Shown here: one piece after another, positions 1 through 7,057 of the stretch
Numbering within the stretch: the first letter of the stretch is position 1
Layout of the letters: every line of letters begins with the position of its first letter
NCBI GenBank assembly: GCA_029907285.1
Contig: JARYMD010000199.1
Span: 1 to 8,119 of the forward strand
Reading direction: 5' to 3'
Length of the DNA: 8,119 nucleotides
Source: Verrucomicrobiota bacterium
GTDB lineage: Bacteria > Verrucomicrobiota > Verrucomicrobiia > Limisphaerales > J093
Made by a program: the position numbers and the translations under genes
Notes under the pieces: generated by a model
Told to the model about the DNA's origin: nothing
The model's database searches: none
Seen by the model: the letters and a program-made list of their open reading frames with translations, nothing else

Positions 1-2
1 GC

Positions 3-3000
3 GCTTCTGACGCCATTACCGTCACTTACACCGGCGCAATCGAACGACCTGAAGATTTCGTGGTGATAAACGAAATTCACTACAATCCGTTGGTGCGGGG
101 CTCAGGTTTTGTTGAGCTGTTCAATCGCTCAACAACAACGCCGTTTGACCTGTCCAATTTCCGATTCGACGGCATTGGGTACACTTTCCCCGTCGGCGCC
201 ATCATCCAGCCCAATTCATTCCTCGTTCTCGCCGGCGACAGGCAGGTGTTTGCCAACACCTACGGGCAAACGGTGCCCGTCTTTGACCAGTTCCCCGGCA
301 CTCTGGACAACGGGGGTGAATACCTCGCTTTGGTGCGCCCGGGTCCAAACCCGCAAGAGGACACCATAATAAGCGATGTTCGGTATGACGACCGCCTGCC
401 ATGGCCGCCAGCAGCGGACGGGCTCGGCCCATCCCTCCAATTGATCGATCCCGCCCAAGGCTCATGGCGCGTTGGCAACTGGATGGCAACCGCAACAAAT
501 GCTGTCAACCGCGTCACGCCCGCCCGCGCAAACGCCGCTCTGCAAACTCTGGCTGCTTTCCAGCCGGTCTGGATCAACGAGGTCCTCCCCAACAACCTCA
601 CCAGCATCACCGATGCCAGCGGCAAGCGCGAACCATGGATCGAGCTCTACAATGCGGGCAACGCCGCAATCGATCTCTCGGGTTTCTATCTCACTGATGC
701 CTATACAAACCTGACCAAATGGCAGTTCCCGGCCGGCACGTCAATAGGCCCCAAGCAGTTCTTGATCGTTTGGGCCGATGGCGAACCGGCCGAATCAACT
801 CCAGCAGCGCCACATGCCAATTTCAGGCTCGACCCGCAGACAGGCTCTGTCGCCCTGGTCCGGCTTCAGGGAACAGCACAACAACCAGCGGTGATGGATT
901 ACCTCGACTACGTGTTGCTCTCCGCCGACCGGAGTTTTGGTTCGTATCCTGACGGCGAACCACGCCATCGCCGAACATTCTACGCAGTCACACCGGGGAC
1001 CACCAACAACCCTGCTGTCCCAACAATTCAAGTCATCATCAACGAATTCATGGCCGCAAACACTTCCATCCCCGACCCCGCAGACGCCGATTTCGACGAT
1101 TGGTTTGAACTGTTCAATGCCGGCTCGTCCCCCGTGGATTTGGCCGGGTACACTCTCACCGATAATCTGTCAAACCCGACAAAGTTCCACATCCCGCCGG
1201 GCACAATAGTCCCCGCAGGCGGATTCTTGCTGGTCTGGGCAGATGAAGAAACATCTCAAACTCAGCCCGGCGGCGATCTCCACGTCAATTTCAAGCTCGC
1301 TGCAGAAGGCGAATCCATTGGGCTTTTCGCCCCCGACGGTTCCCTTGTTGACTCGATCACCTTCGAGCAGCAAACAAACAACGTCAGCATGGGCCGATAT
1401 CCGGACGGCGGCCCTCCGCCTCTGATCCCGATGGAAACGCCTACGCCAGGCCAGCCGAACTTCTTGCCCGGCGGCAATCGCCCGCCAATCCTGAATCCCA
1501 TCGGCGACAAGGAGATCGGGGAGATGACACTTCTCCGGTTCGCAGTAATCGCAACTGATCCGGATGAAGGCCAGAAGATAAGCTATAGTCTGGGACAAGA
1601 CGCGCCGCCCGGAGCAAGCATTGAAGCCGGCACCGGCATCTTCACATGGACCCCGGCGGAAAACCAGGGACCCGGTGAATACTTGTTCACAATACGTGCG
1701 ACCGACAATGGAGTGCCGCCTCGAACGGCTGCCGAACGAATCAAGGTCAAAGTGCTCGAGGTCAATCGCCCGCCTTCCTTCGCTCAAATCCCGGCCCAGG
1801 CCGTTGACGAGGCATCGCAATTAATCGTGCCGCTGTATGCCACCGACCCGGATTTGCCGCCGAACAACCTCGTTTTTAGCATTGATCCCGGCGCGCCTGA
1901 GGGAGTGTTCATCGACCCTGATGGTCCCGCATTGGTCTGGACACCCACGGAAAATCAAGGACCAGGATCGTATCAGATCACTGTGCGCGTGACAGACGAC
2001 GGTGTGCCGCCTCTTTCCGCCACAACCAGTTTCCGTGTAACAGTAAATGAGGTTAACAACCCGCCAGACATGCCTTTCATATCCCCGCAAGTGGTGAACG
2101 AAATGGACCTATTCACTCTGAAGGTCGAGGCGCGCGATCCCGACCAAAGCAGTGCGCTGACTTTCAGTCTGATCAGAGCGCCCGCAGGAGCCCAGATCAA
2201 CCCGCAAACAGGTGTAATCACATGGCAGACCACCGAAGACGACGGCCCAGGCATTGCCATCTTCGAGGTCCGCGCAACCGAGAACACCCCGCCGTACCTC
2301 AGCACAACCCGAACGTTCAGCGTCGAAGTCCTCGAAATAAACCAAGCGCCAGTCCTTGCGCCCATAAGTGAGCGGACAGTGCGAGAGGGTGAAACAATCC
2401 AAATCAATGTCGTGGCCACAGATTCCGACCGCCCGCCGCAAAAGCTGACTTTCAGCCTTGATCCCGGCGCACCGCAAGGGGCGGCCATCGACCCGGCTTC
2501 CGGACTGTTTGTTTGGCCGGTGGGCAGCGACGCCGGCCCAAGCACAAACAAGATCACTGTTCGTGTCACTGACGATGACTTGCGCGATCCGAAGAGTGCC
2601 ACGCGGACTTTCACTGTGATCGTGGTGGCCGAACCGCGCATTGTGATTAACGAGATCATGTACAAAGCCCCTGCCCCGGGCGCAGAGTACGTCGAGCTCC
2701 ACAACTGGTCCACAAACACAGCATGGGACATTTCAGGGTGGCGGCTCACAGGCATGAATTTCCTGTTCCCGCCCGGAACAATAATGCCGCCCGGAGGCTT
2801 CCTTGCAGTGGCGCGTGATCTGGCAAAATTCACCGCTGCATACGGCGTCAAAACCAATGCGCTCGGCAATTATTCGCATGAACTGGGCGCCGACGGCGGG
2901 GTGATTGAGTTGTACCGATCCTCGACGCCATCGCCGGGGACGCTGGTTGACCGCGTTGCTTTCCGCGCCAGCGCTCCGTGGCCAACAGCCGCTAACGGCG

Positions 3001-4331
3001 GCGGCGCTTCGTTGCAGTTGATCGATCCGCGCCAGGACAACTCGCGCGTCGCCAACTGGGCGGCAGTCACAGGATCAGCCACAAACGCGCCACGTAATGT
3101 GATCGCAATAGACGCCAACTGGCGTTACTGGCAGAACGCTGAAGACCCCGCACCCGGCTGGACAGGCCTTGCCTATGGTGATTCCTCATGGCCTTCTGGC
3201 AAAGCTCTGCTCTATGTCGAAAACGCTGATTTGCCTGCGCCGAAAAACACCCAACTCACCCTCGGCCAAATGAGCTACTTCTTCCGCACCACTTTCCAAT
3301 TCGATGGCTATCCAGAGGGCGCTACCCTGCAGCTCAGAACGGTCATCGATGATGGCGCTGTGTTTTACCTCAACGGCAAGCCATTCTTCTGGCTCGGCAT
3401 GGAAGAAGGCGTGATCCCGGAACGCAGTACGGCTTCAACACGCACCGTCGGCGACGCTGTCTATGAAGGCCCGTTCACGGTCGCAGTAGATAACCTGCGC
3501 TCCGGTGAAAATGTTATCGCCGTCGAAGTCCACCAGACAAACCCGAACAGTTCAGACATTGTGTTTGGCGCAGCGGTCGATGTTGTTGAAGCTCCGCGTG
3601 TGCCCTTCACACCGGGAGCGCCAAATTCAGTCAGAGCCTCGCTCGATCCTTTCCCGGCCGTCTGGATCAACGAGGTTCTGGCCCTGAACCAAACAGGCAT
3701 TGCAGACAACGCCGGCGACCGCGATCCATGGATCGAGCTGGTGAACGAAGGACCGGCGCCCGTTACCATGGACGGCTGGTACTTGTCGAACAGCTACTCG
3801 GACCTGACGCGCTGGGCTTTCCCGGGCGGATCGAGTCTCGGCGCAGAAACGTTCAAGCTGGTCTGGGCCGATGCAGAGCCGGGTGAAACAACATCGGCGC
3901 ACTGGCACACCAATTTCAGATTGACTGCGCCGACAGGCGTGGTTGTGCTCTCGCGCAGCCAAAACAACCGACCTGCGGTGGTTGACTTCCTCGAATACAG
4001 CGGGCTTGTCGCTGACAAGTCCTTTGGCTACCAGACCTCGCCGTCGCTCGATCTAGCGCCCACACTGTTGGCCGTGCCCACGCCAGGCACATCAAATGCC
4101 CAGTCAACTCCACCAACAATCACCGCAGTTGCAATCGACATTAACGGATACTTGAGGCTCTGCTGGACCGCCATCGCGGGTAAGAGATATCGCATTGAAT
4201 CCAAGTCCGACCTGAACGCGTTCGAGTGGACGGTTCTGGGCCGGGTGACTGCTGTCGGCAATGAATGCGAGTTTGCTGACGAATCGCTGACTGACAGCGC
4301 GCGTTTCTATCGGGTGATAACTGTGGACTGA
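3..4331 (+). CDS. Giant multi-domain surface/secreted protein with lamin-tail and Ig-like domains (5' end outside window)
   Basis: The frame is open from the first complete codon (position 3) with no stop, so the true start lies upstream; the GTG at 60 is an internal Val. It runs to TGA at 4329-4331, about 1442 residues. Domains in order, by nucleotide: LTD1 from 60 to about 480 (VVINEIHYNP), LTD2 from 567 (VWINEVL), LTD3 from 1032 (VIINEFM), four Ig/cadherin-like repeats 1476-2630, LTD4 from 2640 (IVINEIMY), a beta-sandwich of the galactose-binding type about 3099-3590 (DDGAVFYLNG, then GENVIAVEVHQ), LTD5 from 3660 (VWINEVL), and a C-terminal module about 4116-4328 (KRYRIESKSDL, ending ARFYRV) common in large verrucomicrobial secreted proteins. 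LTD and Ig modules are usually extracellular binding or spacer units, so a surface or secreted role is inferred. No catalytic domain or PEP-CTERM tail is visible. The missing N-terminus may hold a CotH-kinase-type domain, which often accompanies this architecture; that is inference. The ligand is unknown. Confidence 0.93.
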   Translation, partial: ASDAITVTYTGAIERPEDFVVINEIHYNPLVRGSGFVELFNRSTTTPFDLSNFRFDGIGYTFPVGAIIQPNSFLVLAGDRQVFANTYGQTVPVFDQFPGTLDNGGEYLALVRPGPNPQEDTIISDVRYDDRLPWPPAADGLGPSLQLIDPAQGSWRVGNWMATATNAVNRVTPARANAALQTLAAFQPVWINEVLPNNLTSITDASGKREPWIELYNAGNAAIDLSGFYLTDAYTNLTKWQFPAGTSIGPKQFLIVWADGEPAESTPAAPHANFRLDPQTGSVALVRLQGTAQQPAVMDYLDYVLLSADRSFGSYPDGEPRHRRTFYAVTPGTTNNPAVPTIQVIINEFMAANTSIPDPADADFDDWFELFNAGSSPVDLAGYTLTDNLSNPTKFHIPPGTIVPAGGFLLVWADEETSQTQPGGDLHVNFKLAAEGESIGLFAPDGSLVDSITFEQQTNNVSMGRYPDGGPPPLIPMETPTPGQPNFLPGGNRPPILNPIGDKEIGEMTLLRFAVIATDPDEGQKISYSLGQDAPPGASIEAGTGIFTWTPAENQGPGEYLFTIRATDNGVPPRTAAERIKVKVLEVNRPPSFAQIPAQAVDEASQLIVPLYATDPDLPPNNLVFSIDPGAPEGVFIDPDGPALVWTPTENQGPGSYQITVRVTDDGVPPLSATTSFRVTVNEVNNPPDMPFISPQVVNEMDLFTLKVEARDPDQSSALTFSLIRAPAGAQINPQTGVITWQTTEDDGPGIAIFEVRATENTPPYLSTTRTFSVEVLEINQAPVLAPISERTVREGETIQINVVATDSDRPPQKLTFSLDPGAPQGAAIDPASGLFVWPVGSDAGPSTNKITVRVTDDDLRDPKSATRTFTVIVVAEPRIVINEIMYKAPAPGAEYVELHNWSTNTAWDISGWRLTGMNFLFPPGTIMPPGGFLAVARDLAKFTAAYGVKTNALGNYSHELGADGGVIELYRSSTPSPGTLVDRVAFRASAPWPTAANGGGASLQLIDPRQDNSRVANWAAVTGSATNAPRNVIAIDANWRYWQNAEDPAPGWTGLAYGDSSWPSGKALLYVENADLPAPKNTQLTLGQMSYFFRTTFQFDGYPEGATLQLRTVIDDGAVFYLNGKPFFWLGMEEGVIPERSTASTRTVGDAVYEGPFTVAVDNLRSGENVIAVEVHQTNPNSSDIVFGAAVDVVEAPRVPFTPGAPNSVRASLDPFPAVWINEVLALNQTGIADNAGDRDPWIELVNEGPAPVTMDGWYLSNSYSDLTRWAFPGGSSLGAETFKLVWADAEPGETTSAHWHTNFRLTAPTGVVVLSRSQNNRPAVVDFLEYSGLVADKSFGYQTSPSLDLAPTLLAVPTPGTSNAQSTPPTITAVAIDINGYLRLCWTAIAGKRYRIESKSDLNAFEWTVLGRVTAVGNECEFADESLTDSARFYRVITVD
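1476..2630 (+). repeat. Four tandem Ig/cadherin-like domain repeats within the giant protein gene
   Basis: Four consecutive units of about 95-97 codons begin at 1476, 1764, 2055 and 2340. Each opens with an N-x-x-P motif (NRPP, NRPP, NNPP, NQAP), carries a D-P-D or D-S-D acidic motif about 27 residues in, then a G-A-P or A-P-A-G stretch, and ends with an R-x-T-D/E strand. Units 1 and 2 are closest (ENQGPGEY against ENQGPGSY, followed by TDNGVPP against TDDGVPP). This is the putative-Ig/cadherin-like pattern. The acidic motifs suggest calcium-stiffened rods, which is an inference from the family. Confidence 0.85.
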
Positions 4332-4408
4332 CAGTTTGGTTCCCTTGGCGCACCTGGAGATTCCTTTGGGTTCAACAGCAAGCCTGGCACTTTGTCCAAG
4401 AGATCGAA

Positions 4409-4451
4409 GGGCCAAAGGCCCGATTCATACCAGCCTGGGGCAACGCCCCAG
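4409..4451. repeat. Paired-hairpin element, probably a dispersed intergenic repeat
   Basis: Two perfect short hairpins lie next to each other: GGGCC (4409-4413), loop AAA, GGCCC (4417-4421); then CTGGGGC (4435-4441), loop AAC, GCCCCAG (4445-4451). The connecting and flanking text resembles GC-rich intergenic repeats that I recall from Verrucomicrobia genomes; this comes from memory and was not searched. The element starts 78 bases after the stop of the giant gene and has no T-tract, so it is not a standard intrinsic terminator, although it could stall or protect the transcript end. Confidence 0.5.
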
Positions 4452-4498
4452 TTGTGAGCCCAATCACTGACAGAAATGGCTGAAAGCCCGGGTTAATG

Positions 4499-4532
4499 CG
4501 GAGTTTCGGAGGCCTGGCTTTCGGAGTTTCGG
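4499..4532. repeat. Short direct repeat CGGAGTTTCGG, two copies
   Basis: The 11-mer CGGAGTTTCGG occurs at 4499-4509 and again at 4522-4532, start to start 23 bases. It lies in the non-coding stretch between the giant gene and the 101-bp repeats. No function is evident; it is probably part of the same repeat-rich spacer. Confidence 0.5.
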
Positions 4533-4594
4533 CGGATGCAAAACAGGTTGCAGGCCGGCAAGGACTTGAGGTTCCGGTGAATGCTAGGGCGTCA

Positions 4595-4695
4595 GATTCA
4601 TGTGATCGAAACCCGTGCAAGATCGGTCGTCGGATTGATGCGGCCGGGGACGGCCGCGCTCCCGGCGCCGTTGCTTTCTCCAACGCGTTGCGGGA
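4595..4695. repeat. 101-bp direct repeat, copy 1
   Basis: This aligns without gaps to 4744-4844. By hand count, 82 of 101 positions match. It contains a perfect hairpin GCGGCCG-GGGA-CGGCCGC at 4640-4657 and ends in a stretch containing the palindrome CAACGCGTTG (4681-4690). A longer inverted repeat (4654-4664 with 4691-4701) is intact only in this copy. No coding signal is seen. It is best read as an intergenic repeat element of unknown function. Confidence 0.8.
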
Positions 4696-4715
4696 GCGCG
4701 GGCATTTTTGCCCGC
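4654..4715. repeat. Overlapping inverted repeats forming two alternative hairpins
   Basis: CCGCGCTCCCG (4654-4664) pairs perfectly with CGGGAGCGCGG (4691-4701) around a 26-base loop. A second hairpin, GCGGGCA (4698-4704), loop TTTT, TGCCCGC (4709-4715), shares bases 4698-4701 with the first, so the two cannot fully form at once. The five Ts are in the loop region and not after a stem, so this is not a normal terminator. Confidence 0.6.
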
Positions 4716-4743
4716 CCACAAACAGGTCAATGTTCGGCCGCCG

Positions 4744-4844
4744 GATTTGCGTGATTGATACTCGTGTACGATCAGCCGCCGGGTTGATGCGGCCGGGAAC
4801 GGCCGCGCTCCTAACGCAATTGCTTTCTCCAGCGCGTTGCGGGA
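4744..4844. repeat. 101-bp direct repeat, copy 2
   Basis: This is the second copy of the element at 4595-4695, 149 bases downstream in the same orientation. The hairpin GCGGCCG-GGAA-CGGCCGC is kept at 4789-4806 with a one-base loop change. The pairing partners of the longer inverted repeat are lost, and the palindrome core reads CAGCGCGTTG (4830-4839), one base off. It lies 44 bases past the stop of the PEP-CTERM gene at 4888-5688, on that gene's 3' side, so it may be transcribed as part of its 3' end. Confidence 0.8.
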
Positions 4845-4887
4845 TCAGGAAGTCTGAGCGTGGTCTGAGGCGGAGCTTCGCTAAAAA

Positions 4888-5688
4888 TCACCGCGCACTC
4901 TTCCGGGGCGCGGCTTTCAGATGCTTTGACAGAACACCGCCGATCAGAAGGACCAAGCCAACCAACATCGCTGACTGAGCTGGTTCCGGCACGAGGACAG
5001 CGGCGATGTATCTCCGGTCTGTTCTGGCAAAGGTCCAATTGTTATAAAGGAATTTCTGTCGCACGTCCGTTTGCCTTCTAACCAAATAGGACGGCATGAA
5101 CACGTCTGAACCCGGGGTTGCAACTCCGCTGACAAACCCGGCGTCTTTATGTATATTGGCCAGGACGTAATCTCCCTCACCGTCCGGAGTTGGGACGGGA
5201 TCAAAAACAATAACATATGGCGTATCTGCATCCAAAGTGTACGGGGAATCCGGTTCGAACCGCAAAACGTAGAAATTGGTGTCCCCTGCCTTCGGCAGAG
5301 GCGAAACAAGATTGAAAGTTGCAACCGGGGGCGTGCTCCATGTAGGAGTCCAATAGTACATCTCGTTCCCGATGTTTCTGGCCGCGCCTTTGTAAATCAG
5401 CACATTGGCCGTTAATCCGCGTGCTCTCTGGCTGACCAGAAACTCCACCGCAGATATCTCACAACTGCGGGCCACCTTCATGGCAAATCCGAAGGCATAG
5501 TCATAGCCCACCTTGGTGTTTGCACCAAACAGATCATAACCGGTCCCGGCTTGAGTGCCGGTTGGCTCAAGCGCGAGTGTGTCCACCAACGACGGGCGTT
5601 TGGCAAAATCGAAGTTCGCAGCGGTGCCATGCTGGCAGAAAGCAATGACGCTGGCGACCAGACCCAGGATTCTGGTTCGAGTATTCAT
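4888..5688 (-). CDS. PEP-CTERM sorting-domain protein, choice-of-anchor-like
   Basis: The protein has 266 residues. Residues 1-24 look like a signal peptide (basic MNTRTR, hydrophobic core, cut near GTAA). The C-terminus has the three-part PEP-CTERM signal: VPEP at 233-236, a hydrophobic stretch about 237-253 and a basic tail KHLKAAPRKSAR. In known systems exosortase recognises this signal and processes the protein at the cell envelope. The body (LTANVLIYKG, YVLRFEPD, DTPYVIVFDP) looks like the beta-sandwich of choice-of-anchor proteins, in which a strand of the form 'L-x-V-x-I-Y' is followed by a 'T-x-Y-x-V-V' strand; this call is tentative. The only Met near the front is the chosen start, at 5688. 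No Shine-Dalgarno precedes it. No terminator with a T-tract is seen past the stop. No exosortase is in the window. The ligand or substrate is unknown. Confidence 0.9.
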   Translation of the reverse strand: MNTRTRILGLVASVIAFCQHGTAANFDFAKRPSLVDTLALEPTGTQAGTGYDLFGANTKVGYDYAFGFAMKVARSCEISAVEFLVSQRARGLTANVLIYKGAARNIGNEMYYWTPTWSTPPVATFNLVSPLPKAGDTNFYVLRFEPDSPYTLDADTPYVIVFDPVPTPDGEGDYVLANIHKDAGFVSGVATPGSDVFMPSYLVRRQTDVRQKFLYNNWTFARTDRRYIAAVLVPEPAQSAMLVGLVLLIGGVLSKHLKAAPRKSAR

Positions 5689-5698
5689 GGCACAGATA

Positions 5699-5728
5699 AT
5701 TAGAAGACAAAGCGCGCCACGTCGTCAA
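5699..5728 (-). promoter_or_regulatory. Candidate promoter giving a near-leaderless transcript
   Basis: On the - strand TTGACG (5723-5728) is followed by an 18-base spacer and TCTAAT (5699-5704), each one base from the sigma-70-type consensus. Upstream, 5729-5756 is AT-rich. The predicted start of transcription, near 5692, lies only about 4 bases before the ATG of the PEP-CTERM gene. This agrees with the lack of a Shine-Dalgarno. Prediction by eye only. Confidence 0.4.
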
Positions 5729-5758
5729 GTAAATATTTGTTTTTCAGGATATTAAGTG

Positions 5759-5777
5759 ACTTATTCACAACTTATTC
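5759..5777. repeat. 8-bp direct repeat ACTTATTC, 11 bases apart
   Basis: ACTTATTC occurs at 5759-5766 and 5770-5777, about one helical turn apart, about 30 to 50 bases upstream of the candidate -35 box at 5723-5728. The placement would suit an activator site, but two 8-mers in AT-rich DNA may be chance. Confidence 0.3.
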
Positions 5778-5846
5778 GCACACAGTCACATCTGTTGCGT
5801 TCCGCTAAAACCAGCAGCAACGTGTTGGCAGAATCTGCAGGCGTGA

Positions 5847-5866
5847 GCCCCTGCATGCTCAGGGGC
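5847..5866. other. Perfect 7-bp hairpin in the intergenic stretch
   Basis: GCCCCTG (5847-5853), loop CATGCT, CAGGGGC (5860-5866). There is no T-tract on either side. It is inside the roughly 580-base stretch 5689-6267, where I see no gene: short frames on both strands lack recognisable protein features and a Shine-Dalgarno. Confidence 0.45.
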
Positions 5867-5943
5867 GCGAGCGTGTGAGGCGACTGGCTGCAGCGGAACC
5901 TCGTTTCGCAAGAGAAGTCCGGGCAAGCCGTGCGCTCGCAACT

Positions 5944-5979
5944 CTCAAACCGCCACCAACGCGTTGCTGGCGACTTGAG
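5944..5979. repeat. 36-bp imperfect palindrome centred on CAACGCGTTG
   Basis: The sequence is symmetric about the 5961/5962 junction. The paired blocks are CTCAA with TTGAG (5944-5948, 5975-5979), GCCA with TGGC (5952-5955, 5968-5971) and CAACG with CGTTG (5957-5961, 5962-5966); by hand count 15 of 18 positions pair. The central 12-mer CCAACGCGTTGC is also in the 101-bp repeat copy 1 at 4680-4691. It could be a binding site for a dimeric protein, a cruciform, or a fragment of a dispersed repeat. Confidence 0.5.
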
Positions 5980-6267
5980 GGGCAGGATCATCCGGCGGCT
6001 TTGAGGAGCTGTGACCGATGAGCGAGCCGTGTACGTTTATGAAGCTGCGATTCGTTCAGCGGTTCAAAGCGCTTCCGGTGCAGTAGGCTGTCGTACAGAA
6101 CAGAGCAAGCTGGAACTGTCGGGTCAGTGTCCTCAACGGTGTGGTTTGCATTTGGCCCGGCACAGAGATGGTGACAGGCTCACTATTCGACTACCGGAAT
6201 ATCGCTATGACCAATGCGCGGGACTGGAGTCAACAGGGGCTACGTCCTCGGCGAAGTTGGCCGGAAG

Positions 6268-6301
6268 AAAAAAGAGGCGGCCATTCTACACTGGCCGCCT
6301 C
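6268..6301 (-). terminator. Intrinsic terminator of the second PEP-CTERM gene
   Basis: Read on the - strand, a perfect 10-bp stem GAGGCGGCCA / TGGCCGCCTC (6292-6301 with 6274-6283) with an 8-base loop is followed directly by TTTTTT (6268-6273). It sits 39 bases past the TAA of the gene at 6341-7057. There is no T-tract on the + side, so it works one way only. Confidence 0.92.
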
Positions 6302-6340
6302 CTGGAAGGCTCTAGCAAGCGAAATCTCTTCCGCTCCCTG

Positions 6341-7057
6341 TTAGCTTCGGCGTTGCAACCGTCGGAATGCAGCGAATCCCAACAATCCGAGTGTTGCTAC
6401 TGCCGCATATTCGTGAGGTTCAGGAATCCCGAGCGCATCGACTTTGAAGTCGCCCGCTTGGACTGCGTCGAATTCGAACGTCACGTAATCGATGTCCGTC
6501 AAGTCCACTGCCCCAATCCATCCTGAATCGTCGCCATCAACGATCAATTCGGCAAGAGACAGCGGCAATGTCGTTCCCCAAACATAACTCAGCGGTGTGC
6601 CCTCTGTGTTTGAGTCGATCGTGACCGTGAGCGCCACCGGGGAGTCAGCGTTCCAACCCTTGATGTACACGCCAACACCGCCAGCGAGGCCGTACATCGA
6701 CCGATCCAGATTCATTGGATCAAGGGCGAAAGGGTCAAGGCTTCCTACGGCTTCAAACCCGTACCTGATCGTTACTTTGCCATCGGCGGCTTCGCTTAGA
6801 GCAAAGTTGCCATGGCTGTCAACAACTGACCACGACAGCACTTGGTCACCAGGGGTAACAGATTGCATCTCCAAAGTGACCTGCCGCCAGAACGAGCCCA
6901 CCATTGTTGACTCGCTTGGAATCTGTGAGGATCCCACTGTATTTACGATCTGCCCCGGCGTGCCAGCTTCGAAGTGGTCAAGCACCAATATTGCCGCATT
7001 CGCACCCGTAGCCAAGGCTACTGCAGTACCAACCATCGCCACATGTAACGTTTTCAT
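6341..7057 (-). CDS. PEP-CTERM sorting-domain protein (PEP-HEYA type)
   Basis: The protein has 238 residues. The signal peptide is about 1-21 (MKTLHVAM, hydrophobic core, ANA cleavage motif). The C-terminus is a full PEP-CTERM signal: IPEP at 211-214, HEYA and a hydrophobic stretch to about 231, then the basic tail RRLQRRS. The product is expected to be exported and processed by an exosortase encoded elsewhere. The body is acidic and beta-rich (LVLDHFEAG near the mature N-terminus, DLTDIDYVTFEFDA before the anchor), similar in style to secreted beta-sandwich PEP-CTERM proteins; I do not recognise a named domain. It is not obviously related to the other PEP-CTERM protein apart from its ends. 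The start at 7057 is supported by a Shine-Dalgarno-like GAAAGGA just upstream. The gene has its own promoter and a strong terminator, so it appears to be a single-gene transcription unit. Its biological role is unknown. Confidence 0.92.
   Translation of the reverse strand: MKTLHVAMVGTAVALATGANAAILVLDHFEAGTPGQIVNTVGSSQIPSESTMVGSFWRQVTLEMQSVTPGDQVLSWSVVDSHGNFALSEAADGKVTIRYGFEAVGSLDPFALDPMNLDRSMYGLAGGVGVYIKGWNADSPVALTVTIDSNTEGTPLSYVWGTTLPLSLAELIVDGDDSGWIGAVDLTDIDYVTFEFDAVQAGDFKVDALGIPEPHEYAAVATLGLLGFAAFRRLQRRS

Noticed and set aside
1973..2869. 298-codon open frame on the - strand
   Set aside because: It is an antisense shadow of the giant gene. The + frame has clear domain repeats there, whereas this frame is Ser/Arg/Thr-rich with no motifs.
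4409..4451. Intrinsic terminator for the giant gene
   Set aside because: The hairpins are perfect but no T-run follows either of them, so it is listed only as a repeat element.
4595..4844. CRISPR array
   Set aside because: Only two long diverged units with a 48-base gap; the repeats are far too long and unlike each other, and no cas gene is present.
4496..4978. 160-codon open frame on the + strand
   Set aside because: It runs through both 101-bp repeats and into the 3' end of the PEP-CTERM gene on the other strand. Its composition is Arg/Ala-rich, as expected from GC-rich repeats, with no domain or ribosome site.
5705..5728. Sigma-54 (-24/-12) promoter for the first PEP-CTERM gene
   Set aside because: TGGCGCG is present near 5713-5719 on the - strand, but the required GC at the right distance is absent; the sigma-70-like reading fits better.
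5761..5991. 76-codon open frame on the - strand
   Set aside because: It has no homology I recognise, no Shine-Dalgarno, Cys/Arg-rich composition, and it spans the hairpin and the 36-bp palindrome.
6011..6526. 171-codon open frame on the + strand
   Set aside because: It crosses the strong terminator at 6268-6301 and overlaps the 3' end of the second PEP-CTERM gene in antisense. It lacks any recognisable motif or ribosome site.
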